Shown here in pieces: positions 57,729 through 64,000 of a DNA stretch of 64,000 nucleotides. Origin of the DNA: VXLM01 sp965242665 (GTDB lineage: Bacteria > Chloroflexota > Dehalococcoidia > Lucifugimonadales > VXLM01); NCBI GenBank assembly GCA_965242665.1, contig OZ251484.1, positions 930,001 through 994,000 of the forward strand. Reading direction: 5' to 3'. A model generated the notes under the pieces. That model had not been told where the DNA came from. It searched no databases and saw nothing but the letters and a program-made list of their open reading frames with translations. Made by a program: the position numbers and the translations under genes. Positions within the stretch are counted from its first letter, which is position 1. Each line of letters begins with the position of its first letter.

Positions 57729-58004
57729 ATGGCCAGGGTTCAACTCATAATCCCCGACGAAGACCGCGACCGCTTCGCACATCAGGCGCGCAGCGAAGGC
57801 CTAACCTTCAGCGCTTGGATGCGCACCGCCGCACGACAACGCCTCGAAGAACGCCAACTCGCACAACGATTCGACTCCCCACAAGACCTCCACCAATTCC
57901 TCGATGAATGCGCCGCACGACGAGGCCCAGGCATCGAACCAGATTGGGAAGAGCACAAGCGCGCAATCGGCGAATCACGCCTCCACGGCCTCCCCAGCGT
58001 ATGA
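57729..58004 (+). CDS. vapB: VapB-type antitoxin with ribbon-helix-helix N-terminus
   Basis: A 91-residue protein. Residues 3-40 (VQLIIPDEDRDRFAHQARSEGLTFSAWMRTAARQRLEER) form a CopG/RHH-like DNA-binding arm. The C-terminal half is acidic and would wrap the toxin. AAAGGA lies 7 nt before the ATG. The stop overlaps the toxin start in ATGA. It should neutralise the PIN-domain toxin and repress the operon through the palindrome on its promoter. Confidence 0.85.
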   Translation: MARVQLIIPDEDRDRFAHQARSEGLTFSAWMRTAARQRLEERQLAQRFDSPQDLHQFLDECAARRGPGIEPDWEEHKRAIGESRLHGLPSV

Positions 58005-58399
58005 TCTTCGTCGACTCCAACGTCTTCATGTACGCAGTCGGAAAACCCCACGCGCTCCGATCCCCAGCCGTGCAGTTCTTCACCGACGCCATCCACAGAC
58101 GCAAACCCCTCGCCACATCCGCAGAAGTCCTCCAAGAACTGACCCACGTCTACCTCCGCGCAGGAAGAACCGACACCCTAGACGACGCCCTCACCCTCAT
58201 CTCCAGAGCAGGCGTGGAAGTATGGCCCCTAGAAGAAGCAGACGTCACCCTCGCACGCCAACTCCACGACCGCTACCCCGCACTAGAAGCCAGAGACCTC
58301 TGCCACCTCGCCAGCTGCCGACGCAGAGGCATCCAAGAAATCATGACATTCGACCAAGCCCTCGCAAACGCATCCCCAACGACCAACCCCCGGCCATGA
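58001..58399 (+). CDS. vapC: VapC-type PIN-domain toxin ribonuclease
   Basis: A 132-residue PIN-domain protein, a Mg2+-dependent ribonuclease that stops translation when free of its antitoxin. The four acidic residues are visible: Asp5 (FVDSNVFMY), Glu46 (SAEVLQELTHVY), Asp99 (EARDLCHLA) and Asp118 (IMTFDQAL). The start overlaps the antitoxin stop, and its own stop overlaps the start of the hsdS gene (ATGA in both cases), so three proteins are translationally coupled. The RNA target is unknown. Confidence 0.88.
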   Translation: MIFVDSNVFMYAVGKPHALRSPAVQFFTDAIHRRKPLATSAEVLQELTHVYLRAGRTDTLDDALTLISRAGVEVWPLEEADVTLARQLHDRYPALEARDLCHLASCRRRGIQEIMTFDQALANASPTTNPRP

Positions 58400-59703
58400 C
58401 CGACCGCCCCCCTCTCCTCCCGTCATACCCCGAATACAAACCCTCCGGCATCCCATGGCTCGACGAAATCCCCGTGCACTGGGAAGCGTGGCGGCTGAAA
58501 ACAGTCTGCCGGTTGGCCTACGGAAATACCCTTACGGCAGAGATGCGGGTAGAAGGGCCGGTGCCCGTATACGGATCGAACGGACAGATTGGGGTTCATT
58601 CATCGGCAAATACAAACGCCCCGTGCATAATTGTTGGACGCAAAGGATCATTCGGTAAAGTCAACTATTCGGAGGAGCCTGTTTTCGCAATTGACACAGC
58701 GTTCTTCGTAGATGACCGTTATACCAATGCCGATTTGCGATGGCTGTATTACTATCTCGTCTGGTTGAAACTCGATGCCGCCTCCCGTGATTCGGCGATA
58801 CCCGGTCTCAACCGTCAGGAAGCATATCGGAGAGTAGGGCCAATCCCGCCCCCCGAAGAACAAGCCGCTATCGCCCGCTACCTCACCCACAAAGACGCCC
58901 TCATCCAACGCTTCCTCAAGGGCAAACAGCGGATGCTCGACCTACTCAAACAACTCCGCAAATCCACCATCCACTACGCAGTCATACACGGACTCGACCC
59001 CAAGAATACGCCGATGAAGCCCTCCGGCATCCAATGGATCGACGAAATCCCCGCGCACTGGCAAACGATTCCACTGAAGTTCTGGGTGCGAATTAATCAA
59101 GCAGTACTGTCAGAAAACACCGATCCAAACTATGAATTTCGATACATCGACATAGGTTCGATTGGCACAGGAGTCAGGGTGGAAGAACCGGAGAAAATGC
59201 GCTTTGCGACCGCGCCCTCACGCGCAAGGCGTATCGTCCGCAACGGCGACACGATATTCTCCACTGTGCGGACATACTTGAAGGCAGTCTGGTTCGCTGA
59301 CGATCCTGGCGACGACCTCATATGCTCGACCGGATTTGCAGTGTTTACTCCTCGTCAAAATAGCTCCCCAAAGTTCGTGAGTTACGTAGCTCAAAGCGAC
59401 GCATTTATCAACCGGGTAACTGCCAATTCTGTTGGAGTAACATACCCTGCAATCTCCAAGTCTCGATTGGGATCGCTTCGCATCCCGGTCCCACCCATCG
59501 AGGAGCAGGAAGCCATCGCCGAATACCTCGACGATAAGATCGCCAAGATAGACGCCGCCATCGCCGGCACCAGCCGCCTCATCGACCTAATGCGACAGTA
59601 CCGCAAGAGCCTCATCCACGAAGTCGTCACTGGCGTCCGCGACGTCCGCAAAGCCGCCGCCGCCATCCCCCCCGCCCCCCCTCCCGACCCACCCACCTCC
59701 TAG
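58396..59703 (+). CDS. hsdS: Orphan type I restriction specificity subunit (HsdS)
   Basis: A 435-residue HsdS with two target-recognition halves. Each half begins with a P-S-G-I-x-W-L/I-D-E-I-P-x-H-W motif (residues about 14 and 210) and ends in a conserved helical spacer (PPPEEQAAIARYLTHKDALIQRFL and PPIEEQEAIAEYLDDKIAKIDAAI), the typical bipartite layout. It should choose the DNA sequence for a type I methyltransferase. No hsdM or hsdR is adjacent; the start lies inside the vapC stop codon. The central variable regions (58500-58850, 59080-59480) are more AT-rich, as expected for exchanged TRDs. Confidence 0.9.
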   Translation: MTDRPPLLPSYPEYKPSGIPWLDEIPVHWEAWRLKTVCRLAYGNTLTAEMRVEGPVPVYGSNGQIGVHSSANTNAPCIIVGRKGSFGKVNYSEEPVFAIDTAFFVDDRYTNADLRWLYYYLVWLKLDAASRDSAIPGLNRQEAYRRVGPIPPPEEQAAIARYLTHKDALIQRFLKGKQRMLDLLKQLRKSTIHYAVIHGLDPKNTPMKPSGIQWIDEIPAHWQTIPLKFWVRINQAVLSENTDPNYEFRYIDIGSIGTGVRVEEPEKMRFATAPSRARRIVRNGDTIFSTVRTYLKAVWFADDPGDDLICSTGFAVFTPRQNSSPKFVSYVAQSDAFINRVTANSVGVTYPAISKSRLGSLRIPVPPIEEQEAIAEYLDDKIAKIDAAIAGTSRLIDLMRQYRKSLIHEVVTGVRDVRKAAAAIPPAPPPDPPTS

Positions 59704-60055
59704 CCCCCGCCCCCCCCGTCACTCTCACTCTGTCCCCGTCACTCCCACCCCGTCTACGTCATTCCCGTACCCTCCCACCTTATTCCCGCCCCGTCTACGT
59801 CATTCCCGCACCCTCCTAACGTCATTCCCGCGTAGGCGGGAATCTCATCCCCGCATCGCATTTGACAAAACAGAACCCACGTACTATCCTAGACCCATGG
59901 CCACTCCAACCAAACTACAGCCCAAGGAGAACATCTTGCAATCCCCAATCCCCAATCCCCAATCATCAATCCACAATCATCAATTCCCAATCTCTCCCAC
60001 GTCATTCTCGCACCCTCCTACGTCATTCCCGCGTAGGCGGGAATCTCCCCCGTCT
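59704..60055 (+). repeat. REP-like repeats and truncated composite element, copy C
   Basis: Degenerate half-REPs (59730-59820), a full REP (59820-59845), then TTGACA 59862-59867, 17-nt spacer, TATCCT 59885-59890, an ATG at 59897, AAGGAGA at 59924 and CTTGCAATCC. The decamer array is missing; simple CCCCAATC/ATCATCAATC repeats follow, then another REP (60021-60046). Confidence 0.75.
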
Positions 60056-60270
60056 CGCATTTGACAAAACAGAACCCACGTACTATCCTAGACCCATGGC
60101 CACTCCAACCAAACCACACCCCAAGGAGGACACCTTGCAATCCCCAATCTGCAATCATCAATTCCCCAACTCGCCGTCTACAAAATTCGACAGAATACGA
60201 CAAAATGCGACAGAAACTCGTGCGCGCGCGTACCCTAATCCACGCGCACGCACGCGCGAGGCTTGGAACC
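60021..60270 (+). repeat. Composite intergenic element, copy D
   Basis: REP (60021-60046), TTGACA 60061-60066, 17-nt spacer, TATCCT 60084-60089, AAGGAGGA near 60124, then a 10-bp array at 60177-60216 (four units), followed by CTCGTGCGCGCGCG and CGCGCGAGGC. It is a direct repeat of copy C, 199 bp downstream of it. Confidence 0.75.
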
Positions 60271-60289
60271 CCCTTGCCCCCACATCACT

Positions 60290-60432
60290 CCCGCACCCAC
60301 GTCATTCCCGCACCCTCCCACGCCATTCCCGCCCTACCCACGTCACTCCCGCACCCTCCCACGTCATTCCCGCACCCTCCCACGTCATTCCCGCACCCTC
60401 CCACGTCATTCCCGCGTAGGCGGGAATCCAGA
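60290..60432. repeat. REP-like repeat cluster
   Basis: Half-copies (CACGTCATTCCCGCACCCTCC) in tandem at roughly 21-bp spacing, ending in a full palindrome (60404-60429), upstream of the metalloprotease-like gene. Confidence 0.85.
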
Positions 60433-60555
60433 CGCCGCGCCCACCCAGCGAACCTCTACAATGGAAGAACCCAAAACATGGCACAATGAACTCTACGCGG
60501 CCCGCGCACTGGTCGAAGCCGCTGCCGAACGAAGCAACCCAGGGGAAGAACGACC

Positions 60556-62850
60556 ATTTCTACGATTCGCCGCATCCGAAAAGCATGGCCAATCGCCGCG
60601 CTCTCCCTCGCGTCGATCTTCCTGTCCGCAAACGACACGTTCTCGCCAAACCCGGCACAGCGCGCCGCCTTCCAATACCGATACAGCATCACCGCCTGGG
60701 AGTTCCAAAACCTGCCGGACAAGTGGCTCCACAAACTGACGTCCATGCTCCCCTGGAACCGCAAGACACAGGCGCAGAAGATCGCGGACACCGTGCGCTA
60801 TTTCACCCTCGGCAGAGAACTGGCCGCGGCGAACGCCGCCCTCGACCGCTCGATGTCCAATCGAACCGCGGACGAAAGCGCCCGCCTCCATGCCGAAGTA
60901 GACCGTATCGCAGCAGAGAGAATGTCCATCAGGGACGGCGTGGAGGAGACGATGGAGAGCGCAATCAGCGCGGTCGTTCAGGAAATTGGACTTGGCTGGC
61001 GCGCAGACATCGTCTTCCCCCCGGTAGATATCCGACTCGGCAGCGCCCCCGCCGTCCTATTGACCTCCCCCCGCAGCCGCATCGAACGGCAGCACGAAGC
61101 GCTCCTAGAACCAGGCGTCACCCTAGCCGTCCGCGAACGCCTCGAAAACCAACTCATGGCCCAAGACGACTCCACCTCCGCGGCAACCTTCCAAATATCA
61201 GGCCTCGCAACCTATCCCGCGTCCGTCATAGACACCATTCCCCTAGCCGACGCCTTCCGAGTAGCCGGCCACGAATGGACGCACCACTATATGGCCTTCC
61301 GTCCCCTCGGAAGGAAGATGTTTACCTCGCCAGAGATGGTCGCATTGAACGAAACCACGGCAGACATCATAGGCAGGGAACTCGGCGACAGAGCGCACGA
61401 ATTCCTACTCGACAGCGCCGAACTTCCACCAGCCCCGATCCCGCCGCCACCGGCCCCCGCAGCCGACGCCGACGAAAGACAAGAGCATTTCGACTTCACC
61501 GCCGAGATGCGAACGACCCGCCTCCGAGTGGACGATCTGTTGTCCGAGGGCAAAGTCGACGAGGCAGAAGAGTACATGGAAGAACGCCGCCTCCTCTTCG
61601 TGCGGAACGGGTTCCCAATTAGACGGCTGAACCAAGCATACTTCGCCTTCCACGGCACATACGCCGGAAGCGCGGCGTCATCCAGCCCCATCGGAGGACA
61701 ACTGTCCCGCTTCCGCGAACTGACGCCCGACCTCCGCGCATTCGCAGTCGAAATGTCCCAGATAGGAAGCTACCGGCAGTTCCTCGACGAACTGCAAGCT
61801 TGGGAATCGGAGAGCGAAGCGGTAGGCGCGAATATCGCAGGCGCGTCTCACCCCATCGCCCGCCCAATCGCAAGCCCCCCGAACGCCGCCAACAACCCGA
61901 CAGCGACACTCGCCCCAAGATTCAGGCCTGCACGCCCAAAATCACCGCCCTCGATCCCCTGGGTCACCGCCACGGCGAGCGTCGAAAACGTCGTGTACGA
62001 CCCAAGAAACCCGACAGCGAGGAACAACTTGTACTCGAATGGAAAATCTGGACGCGACTCCCAAAGCCCAAGCAGCACGCCCAAGAGCAGAGACCCGGTG
62101 ACATTGGCGGCGAACGTGCCGACCAGAGACGACCCGATGAATTTCACGACTGCAAGATTCACCGCATGGCGGGCCACCGCCCCAAGCGCGCCGCCGCCGG
62201 CAACGAACACCCACTCGAGCACGAACGTTCCTCCCAATATCAACGCACGGTCCGAACGCGGCCGCCAAAGCTGCCGGCTATCCGATAACGTCCTTCGTAC
62301 TTGGAATGCCCCCCGCCCTGCGCGGGTCGCGCTCGGAAGCCGCCCGCAAAGCGCGAGCCAAAGCCTTGAAGACCGCCTCGGCCTTATGATGGTTGTTGGC
62401 GCCGTACAACAGCCTGACGTGAAGGTTGAACTTGCCCTCATGGGCAAAGCTCTCCAAGAAGTGCCCGATCAAGCTCCCCGAAAGCCCTCCGAGATCCGCT
62501 TCCCCAATGTCCGCATCGATCACCGCATACCCCCGCCCTCCGAGATCGACCGCAGCGAACGCAAGCGTCTCATCGAGAGGAACGAAGGCGTGCGCAGTGC
62601 GGGTTATCCCCCGTGCATCACCGAGCGCATCCCGCAAGACCCTGCCCAAGGAAATCGCAGTGTCCTCAACCAAGTGATGCCAACCAACATGCGAATCTCC
62701 CTCGGCCGCGACCTCCAGATCGATCAGCCCATGCCTCGAAATCTGAGCAAGCAGATGATCGAACATCCCGCAGCCCGTCTCGATGCGGTATTCACCCGTC
62801 CCGTCGAGGTCGACCGACACCGAAACCCGCGTCTCGGACGTCTCGCGTGA
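60556..62850 (+). CDS. Secreted HExxH metalloprotease-like protein; frame runs without stop through antisense crcB and hisB
   Basis: From 60556 the frame encodes a signal-like segment (RKAWPIAALSLASIFLSA) and FQYRYSITAWEF, then a helical region and the zinc-binding motif HEWTH, followed by NETTADIIG with the third ligand Glu, as in gluzincin-like peptidases. The only good Shine-Dalgarno (AGGGGA) precedes an ATT at 60556; the first ATG (60745) would remove the signal peptide. Protein-like sequence ends near 61830 (LQDELQAWESES-type helix). Beyond this the frame is antisense to crcB and hisB and looks spurious, though no stop occurs before 62850. A lost stop or a frameshift (sequence error or mutation) is likely. 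Family unnamed. Confidence 0.6.
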   Translation: MSTIRRIRKAWPIAALSLASIFLSANDTFSPNPAQRAAFQYRYSITAWEFQNLPDKWLHKLTSMLPWNRKTQAQKIADTVRYFTLGRELAAANAALDRSMSNRTADESARLHAEVDRIAAERMSIRDGVEETMESAISAVVQEIGLGWRADIVFPPVDIRLGSAPAVLLTSPRSRIERQHEALLEPGVTLAVRERLENQLMAQDDSTSAATFQISGLATYPASVIDTIPLADAFRVAGHEWTHHYMAFRPLGRKMFTSPEMVALNETTADIIGRELGDRAHEFLLDSAELPPAPIPPPPAPAADADERQEHFDFTAEMRTTRLRVDDLLSEGKVDEAEEYMEERRLLFVRNGFPIRRLNQAYFAFHGTYAGSAASSSPIGGQLSRFRELTPDLRAFAVEMSQIGSYRQFLDELQAWESESEAVGANIAGASHPIARPIASPPNAANNPTATLAPRFRPARPKSPPSIPWVTATASVENVVYDPRNPTARNNLYSNGKSGRDSQSPSSTPKSRDPVTLAANVPTRDDPMNFTTARFTAWRATAPSAPPPATNTHSSTNVPPNINARSERGRQSCRLSDNVLRTWNAPRPARVALGSRPQSASQSLEDRLGLMMVVGAVQQPDVKVELALMGKALQEVPDQAPRKPSEIRFPNVRIDHRIPPPSEIDRSERKRLIERNEGVRSAGYPPCITERIPQDPAQGNRSVLNQVMPTNMRISLGRDLQIDQPMPRNLSKQMIEHPAARLDAVFTRPVEVDRHRNPRLGRLA
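61848..62222 (-). CDS. crcB: Fluoride exporter CrcB/FEX
   Basis: A 124-residue four-helix membrane protein that exports fluoride as an antiparallel dimer. Hallmarks are VAGGGALGAVARH near the N-terminus, NVTGSLLLGVLLGL, the central GFLGSYTTFSTLAVA and the C-terminal glycine-rich helix. It starts at GTG 62222 with GGAGG 7 nt upstream; a longer frame to 62447 lies over hisB and is unlikely. No fluoride riboswitch fold is seen upstream. It follows hisB by 55 nt and may be read from the his transcript. Confidence 0.87.
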   Translation of the reverse strand: MLEWVFVAGGGALGAVARHAVNLAVVKFIGSSLVGTFAANVTGSLLLGVLLGLWESRPDFPFEYKLFLAVGFLGSYTTFSTLAVAVTQGIEGGDFGRAGLNLGASVAVGLLAAFGGLAIGRAMG

Positions 62851-62874
62851 TACACTGCCCTTTCTCTGTTCCAA
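62278..62874 (-). CDS. hisB: Imidazoleglycerol-phosphate dehydratase HisB
   Basis: Catalyses dehydration of imidazole-glycerol phosphate to imidazole-acetol phosphate, the sixth step of histidine synthesis. Residues follow the single-domain (bacterial/plant) type: SRETSETRVSVSVDLDGTGEY, GMFDHLLAQISRHG, HHLVEDTAISLG, GHFLESFAH and NNHHKAEAVFKALARALRAA supply the two Mn sites. TTG 62874 gives 198 aa, the normal length; longer frames would overlap hisC. GAGAGG lies 11 nt upstream. It follows hisC, and its product is the substrate of that enzyme. Confidence 0.92.
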   Translation of the reverse strand: MEQRKGSVSRETSETRVSVSVDLDGTGEYRIETGCGMFDHLLAQISRHGLIDLEVAAEGDSHVGWHHLVEDTAISLGRVLRDALGDARGITRTAHAFVPLDETLAFAAVDLGGRGYAVIDADIGEADLGGLSGSLIGHFLESFAHEGKFNLHVRLLYGANNHHKAEAVFKALARALRAASERDPRRAGGIPSTKDVIG

Positions 62875-62942
62875 CGCTTGAAGAACCTCTCTTTGGATCG
62901 CGCCCCGGCGACGCACACCCCGGAGCGAATGGGACAGGAGAC

Positions 62943-64000
62943 TCAGACGAACTCCTGAAGCGCGGCAACGACCGCGTCGGTGTCGCTGGGTGTCCCGACC
63001 GATATTCGGAAGAAATTCTCGAGACGGCGCGATCCAAACTTCCGAAGGAAGATCCCCCGCAGAGCCATCTTGTCGAATATCTCCGGCGCGCGCCCCGGCT
63101 CGAACCCGCAAAGAACGAAGTTGCCCCCAGACGGAAACGGCGTTACCCCGGGAATACGACTCAACAACTCGGTCATTCGCTCCCGCTCGTCTACGATCAA
63201 ATCACGGTTGGCGTTCAGATAGTCCGCATCTTCGAGCGTCGCCACAAGCGCAGCCTCCGCCGCCGTAGTGACATTGTACGGCTGCTTGATGTCCATGATG
63301 TGCTCGACCAGCACCGGCGACATGATGCCGTACCCAATCCGCAGCCCGGCAATGCCCGCCCACTTGCTCATGGTTCGCAGGACGATCAAGTTCTCGTGGC
63401 TGCGGGTCATCGGCGCCGCAGTCCGCCCAGAGAACTCCCAGTACGCCTCGTCGATGACGACGAGTAGACCAGTAGCCAGCAAACCCTCGATTTGCTCACA
63501 AGTCGCCACGTTGCCAGTCGGATTGTTGGGAGAGCACAAGAATATCATCTTTGCGCTGTCGTCGACTGCCTCCCGCACCGCGTCTACGTCCACGTCGAAC
63601 GCAGCGTCCCGTTGCACCATGACGGTACGAGCGCCGTTGACCCGCGCATCGAACGAATACATGCCAAAAGTCGGCTCGCTGTCGATGATAGTATCTCCAG
63701 GTTCGATCACCAACCGAAAGACCAAGTCGATGATCTCATCGCTGCCCGCCCCGGCCACGATGGTCTCGGCCGGCAAGCCGGTGAACTCGGACAGCGCGGC
63801 GCGCACCCGGCGCTGGAAGGGGTCAGGATAGATGTTGTATGGAACGTTTGCCACCGCCTCCACAACCTTGGGAGAGAATCCATATGGGTTCTCATTGGCG
63901 TTGAGCCGAACGACCTCCTCCTGCGGGATGCCGGCTCTCGTCGCCTGCAACTCGGGTGGATCCGCAGGACTAAAAGCCTCCATGTCCCGGAGGTGAGGAC
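62943..64000 (-). CDS. hisC: Histidinol-phosphate aminotransferase HisC (5' end beyond the window)
   Basis: A fold-type I PLP aminotransferase that converts imidazole-acetol phosphate and glutamate to histidinol phosphate. Motifs: VVRLNANENPYGFSP, YPDPFQRRVRAAL, GAGSDEIIDLVFR, LCSPNNPTGN, VVIDEAYWEF, and the Lys in RTMSKWAGIAGLRIGYG; C-terminal FLRKFGS and FFRISVGTP. An ATG exists at 63983, but the frame is open to base 64000 and the codons before it read PHLRD, matching the usual HisC N-terminus (RPHLRDM), so the true start lies outside the window. hisB follows 68 nt downstream. Confidence 0.92.
   Translation of the reverse strand, partial: PHLRDMEAFSPADPPELQATRAGIPQEEVVRLNANENPYGFSPKVVEAVANVPYNIYPDPFQRRVRAALSEFTGLPAETIVAGAGSDEIIDLVFRLVIEPGDTIIDSEPTFGMYSFDARVNGARTVMVQRDAAFDVDVDAVREAVDDSAKMIFLCSPNNPTGNVATCEQIEGLLATGLLVVIDEAYWEFSGRTAAPMTRSHENLIVLRTMSKWAGIAGLRIGYGIMSPVLVEHIMDIKQPYNVTTAAEAALVATLEDADYLNANRDLIVDERERMTELLSRIPGVTPFPSGGNFVLCGFEPGRAPEIFDKMALRGIFLRKFGSRRLENFFRISVGTPSDTDAVVAALQEFV

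Noticed and set aside
60486..61622. Arg/Pro-rich 378-codon frame on the plus strand
   Set aside because: Shifted frame of the metalloprotease-like gene with shadow-type composition; the HEWTH motif lies in the other frame.
61848..62447. Long version of crcB starting at 62447
   Set aside because: The extra 75 residues lie over hisB, are Arg/Ser-rich and not membrane-like; GTG 62222 has a strong ribosome binding site and gives the normal CrcB length.
62278..63111. Long version of hisB overlapping hisC
   Set aside because: The first 79 residues are antisense-like, Arg-rich sequence over the hisC 3' end; the TTG start gives the standard 198 residues.
1..64000. tRNA, rRNA or riboswitch genes
   Set aside because: No T-loop (GGTTCGAATCC-like) with matching acceptor stem, rRNA segment or riboswitch core was recognised by eye; a covariance-model search would settle this.

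Overview
The window is a roughly 60% GC bacterial chromosome segment of about 50 protein genes. No rRNA, tRNA or CRISPR array was recognised. Gene content suggests a Chloroflexota bacterium, perhaps a Dehalococcoidia/SAR202-like lineage: an hspR-grpE-dnaK operon, holB followed by a PSP1-type protein, a PhyH dioxygenase, several amidohydrolase-type catabolic enzymes, and surface proteins with Pro/Thr stalks and a C-terminal membrane anchor. This placement is inferred from gene content and style, not from a marker-gene tree. Intergenic regions are packed with a short palindromic repeat (REP-like, core ATTCCCGC..GCGGGAAT, at least 20 copies) and with five copies of a longer composite element.

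Layout. 1-395: start of a lipoprotein gene. 1176-4348 (minus): TauE/SafE permease, N-acyl-D-amino-acid deacylase, RimI-like acetyltransferase. 5111-8064 (plus): DNA methyltransferase-HNH fusion, TcmP and DUF5131, a likely defence or mobile island. 8190-10570: amidase and convergent GAPDH. 11624-20976: two paralogous surface proteins flanking a Fur/Zur-ZnuABC-type zinc operon; the paralogs share one promoter but differ in the copy number of a 10-bp repeat in the 5' leader (17 versus 2). 21581-25646 (plus): PhyH dioxygenase, small membrane protein, PAP2 protein, TPR lipoprotein, AcuC-like deacetylase. 25775-28821 (minus): hspR-grpE-dnaK. 28984-33052: small zinc ribbon protein, HsdR-N-like nuclease, D-threonine-aldolase-like enzyme, holB, a deoxyribosyltransferase-like protein and a short PSP1 protein.

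33470-37916 (minus): a four-gene catabolic cluster (DapA-like, SelA-like PLP enzyme, HpcH/HpaI aldolase, amidohydrolase) resembling amino-sugar-acid degradation modules. 38416-43452 (minus): a giant single-chain restriction-modification enzyme of type ISP layout. 43745-45731 (minus): SDR oxidoreductase and glycine C-acetyltransferase. 45825-47490 (minus): EcoRII-C-like endonuclease with an N4-cytosine-type methyltransferase. 47761-50259 (minus): recG. 50417-57354 (plus): a carbohydrate-related cluster (beta-propeller glycosidase-like, lactonase, alpha/beta hydrolase, polytopic membrane protein, TIM-barrel glycosidase-like). 57729-59703 (plus): VapBC toxin-antitoxin translationally coupled to an orphan type I specificity subunit. 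60556-62850 (plus): a secreted HExxH metalloprotease-like gene without a stop codon before it runs antisense through crcB and hisB. 61848-64000 (minus): hisC, hisB, crcB.

Defence-type genes occupy four separate places (5.1-8.1 kb, 29.3 kb, 38.4-47.5 kb, 57.7-59.7 kb), all beside repeat-rich intergenic DNA. Several promoters follow a clear TTGACA-N17-TATxxT pattern, and some carry visible palindromic operators (zinc operon, vapBC, hspR, the surface proteins).
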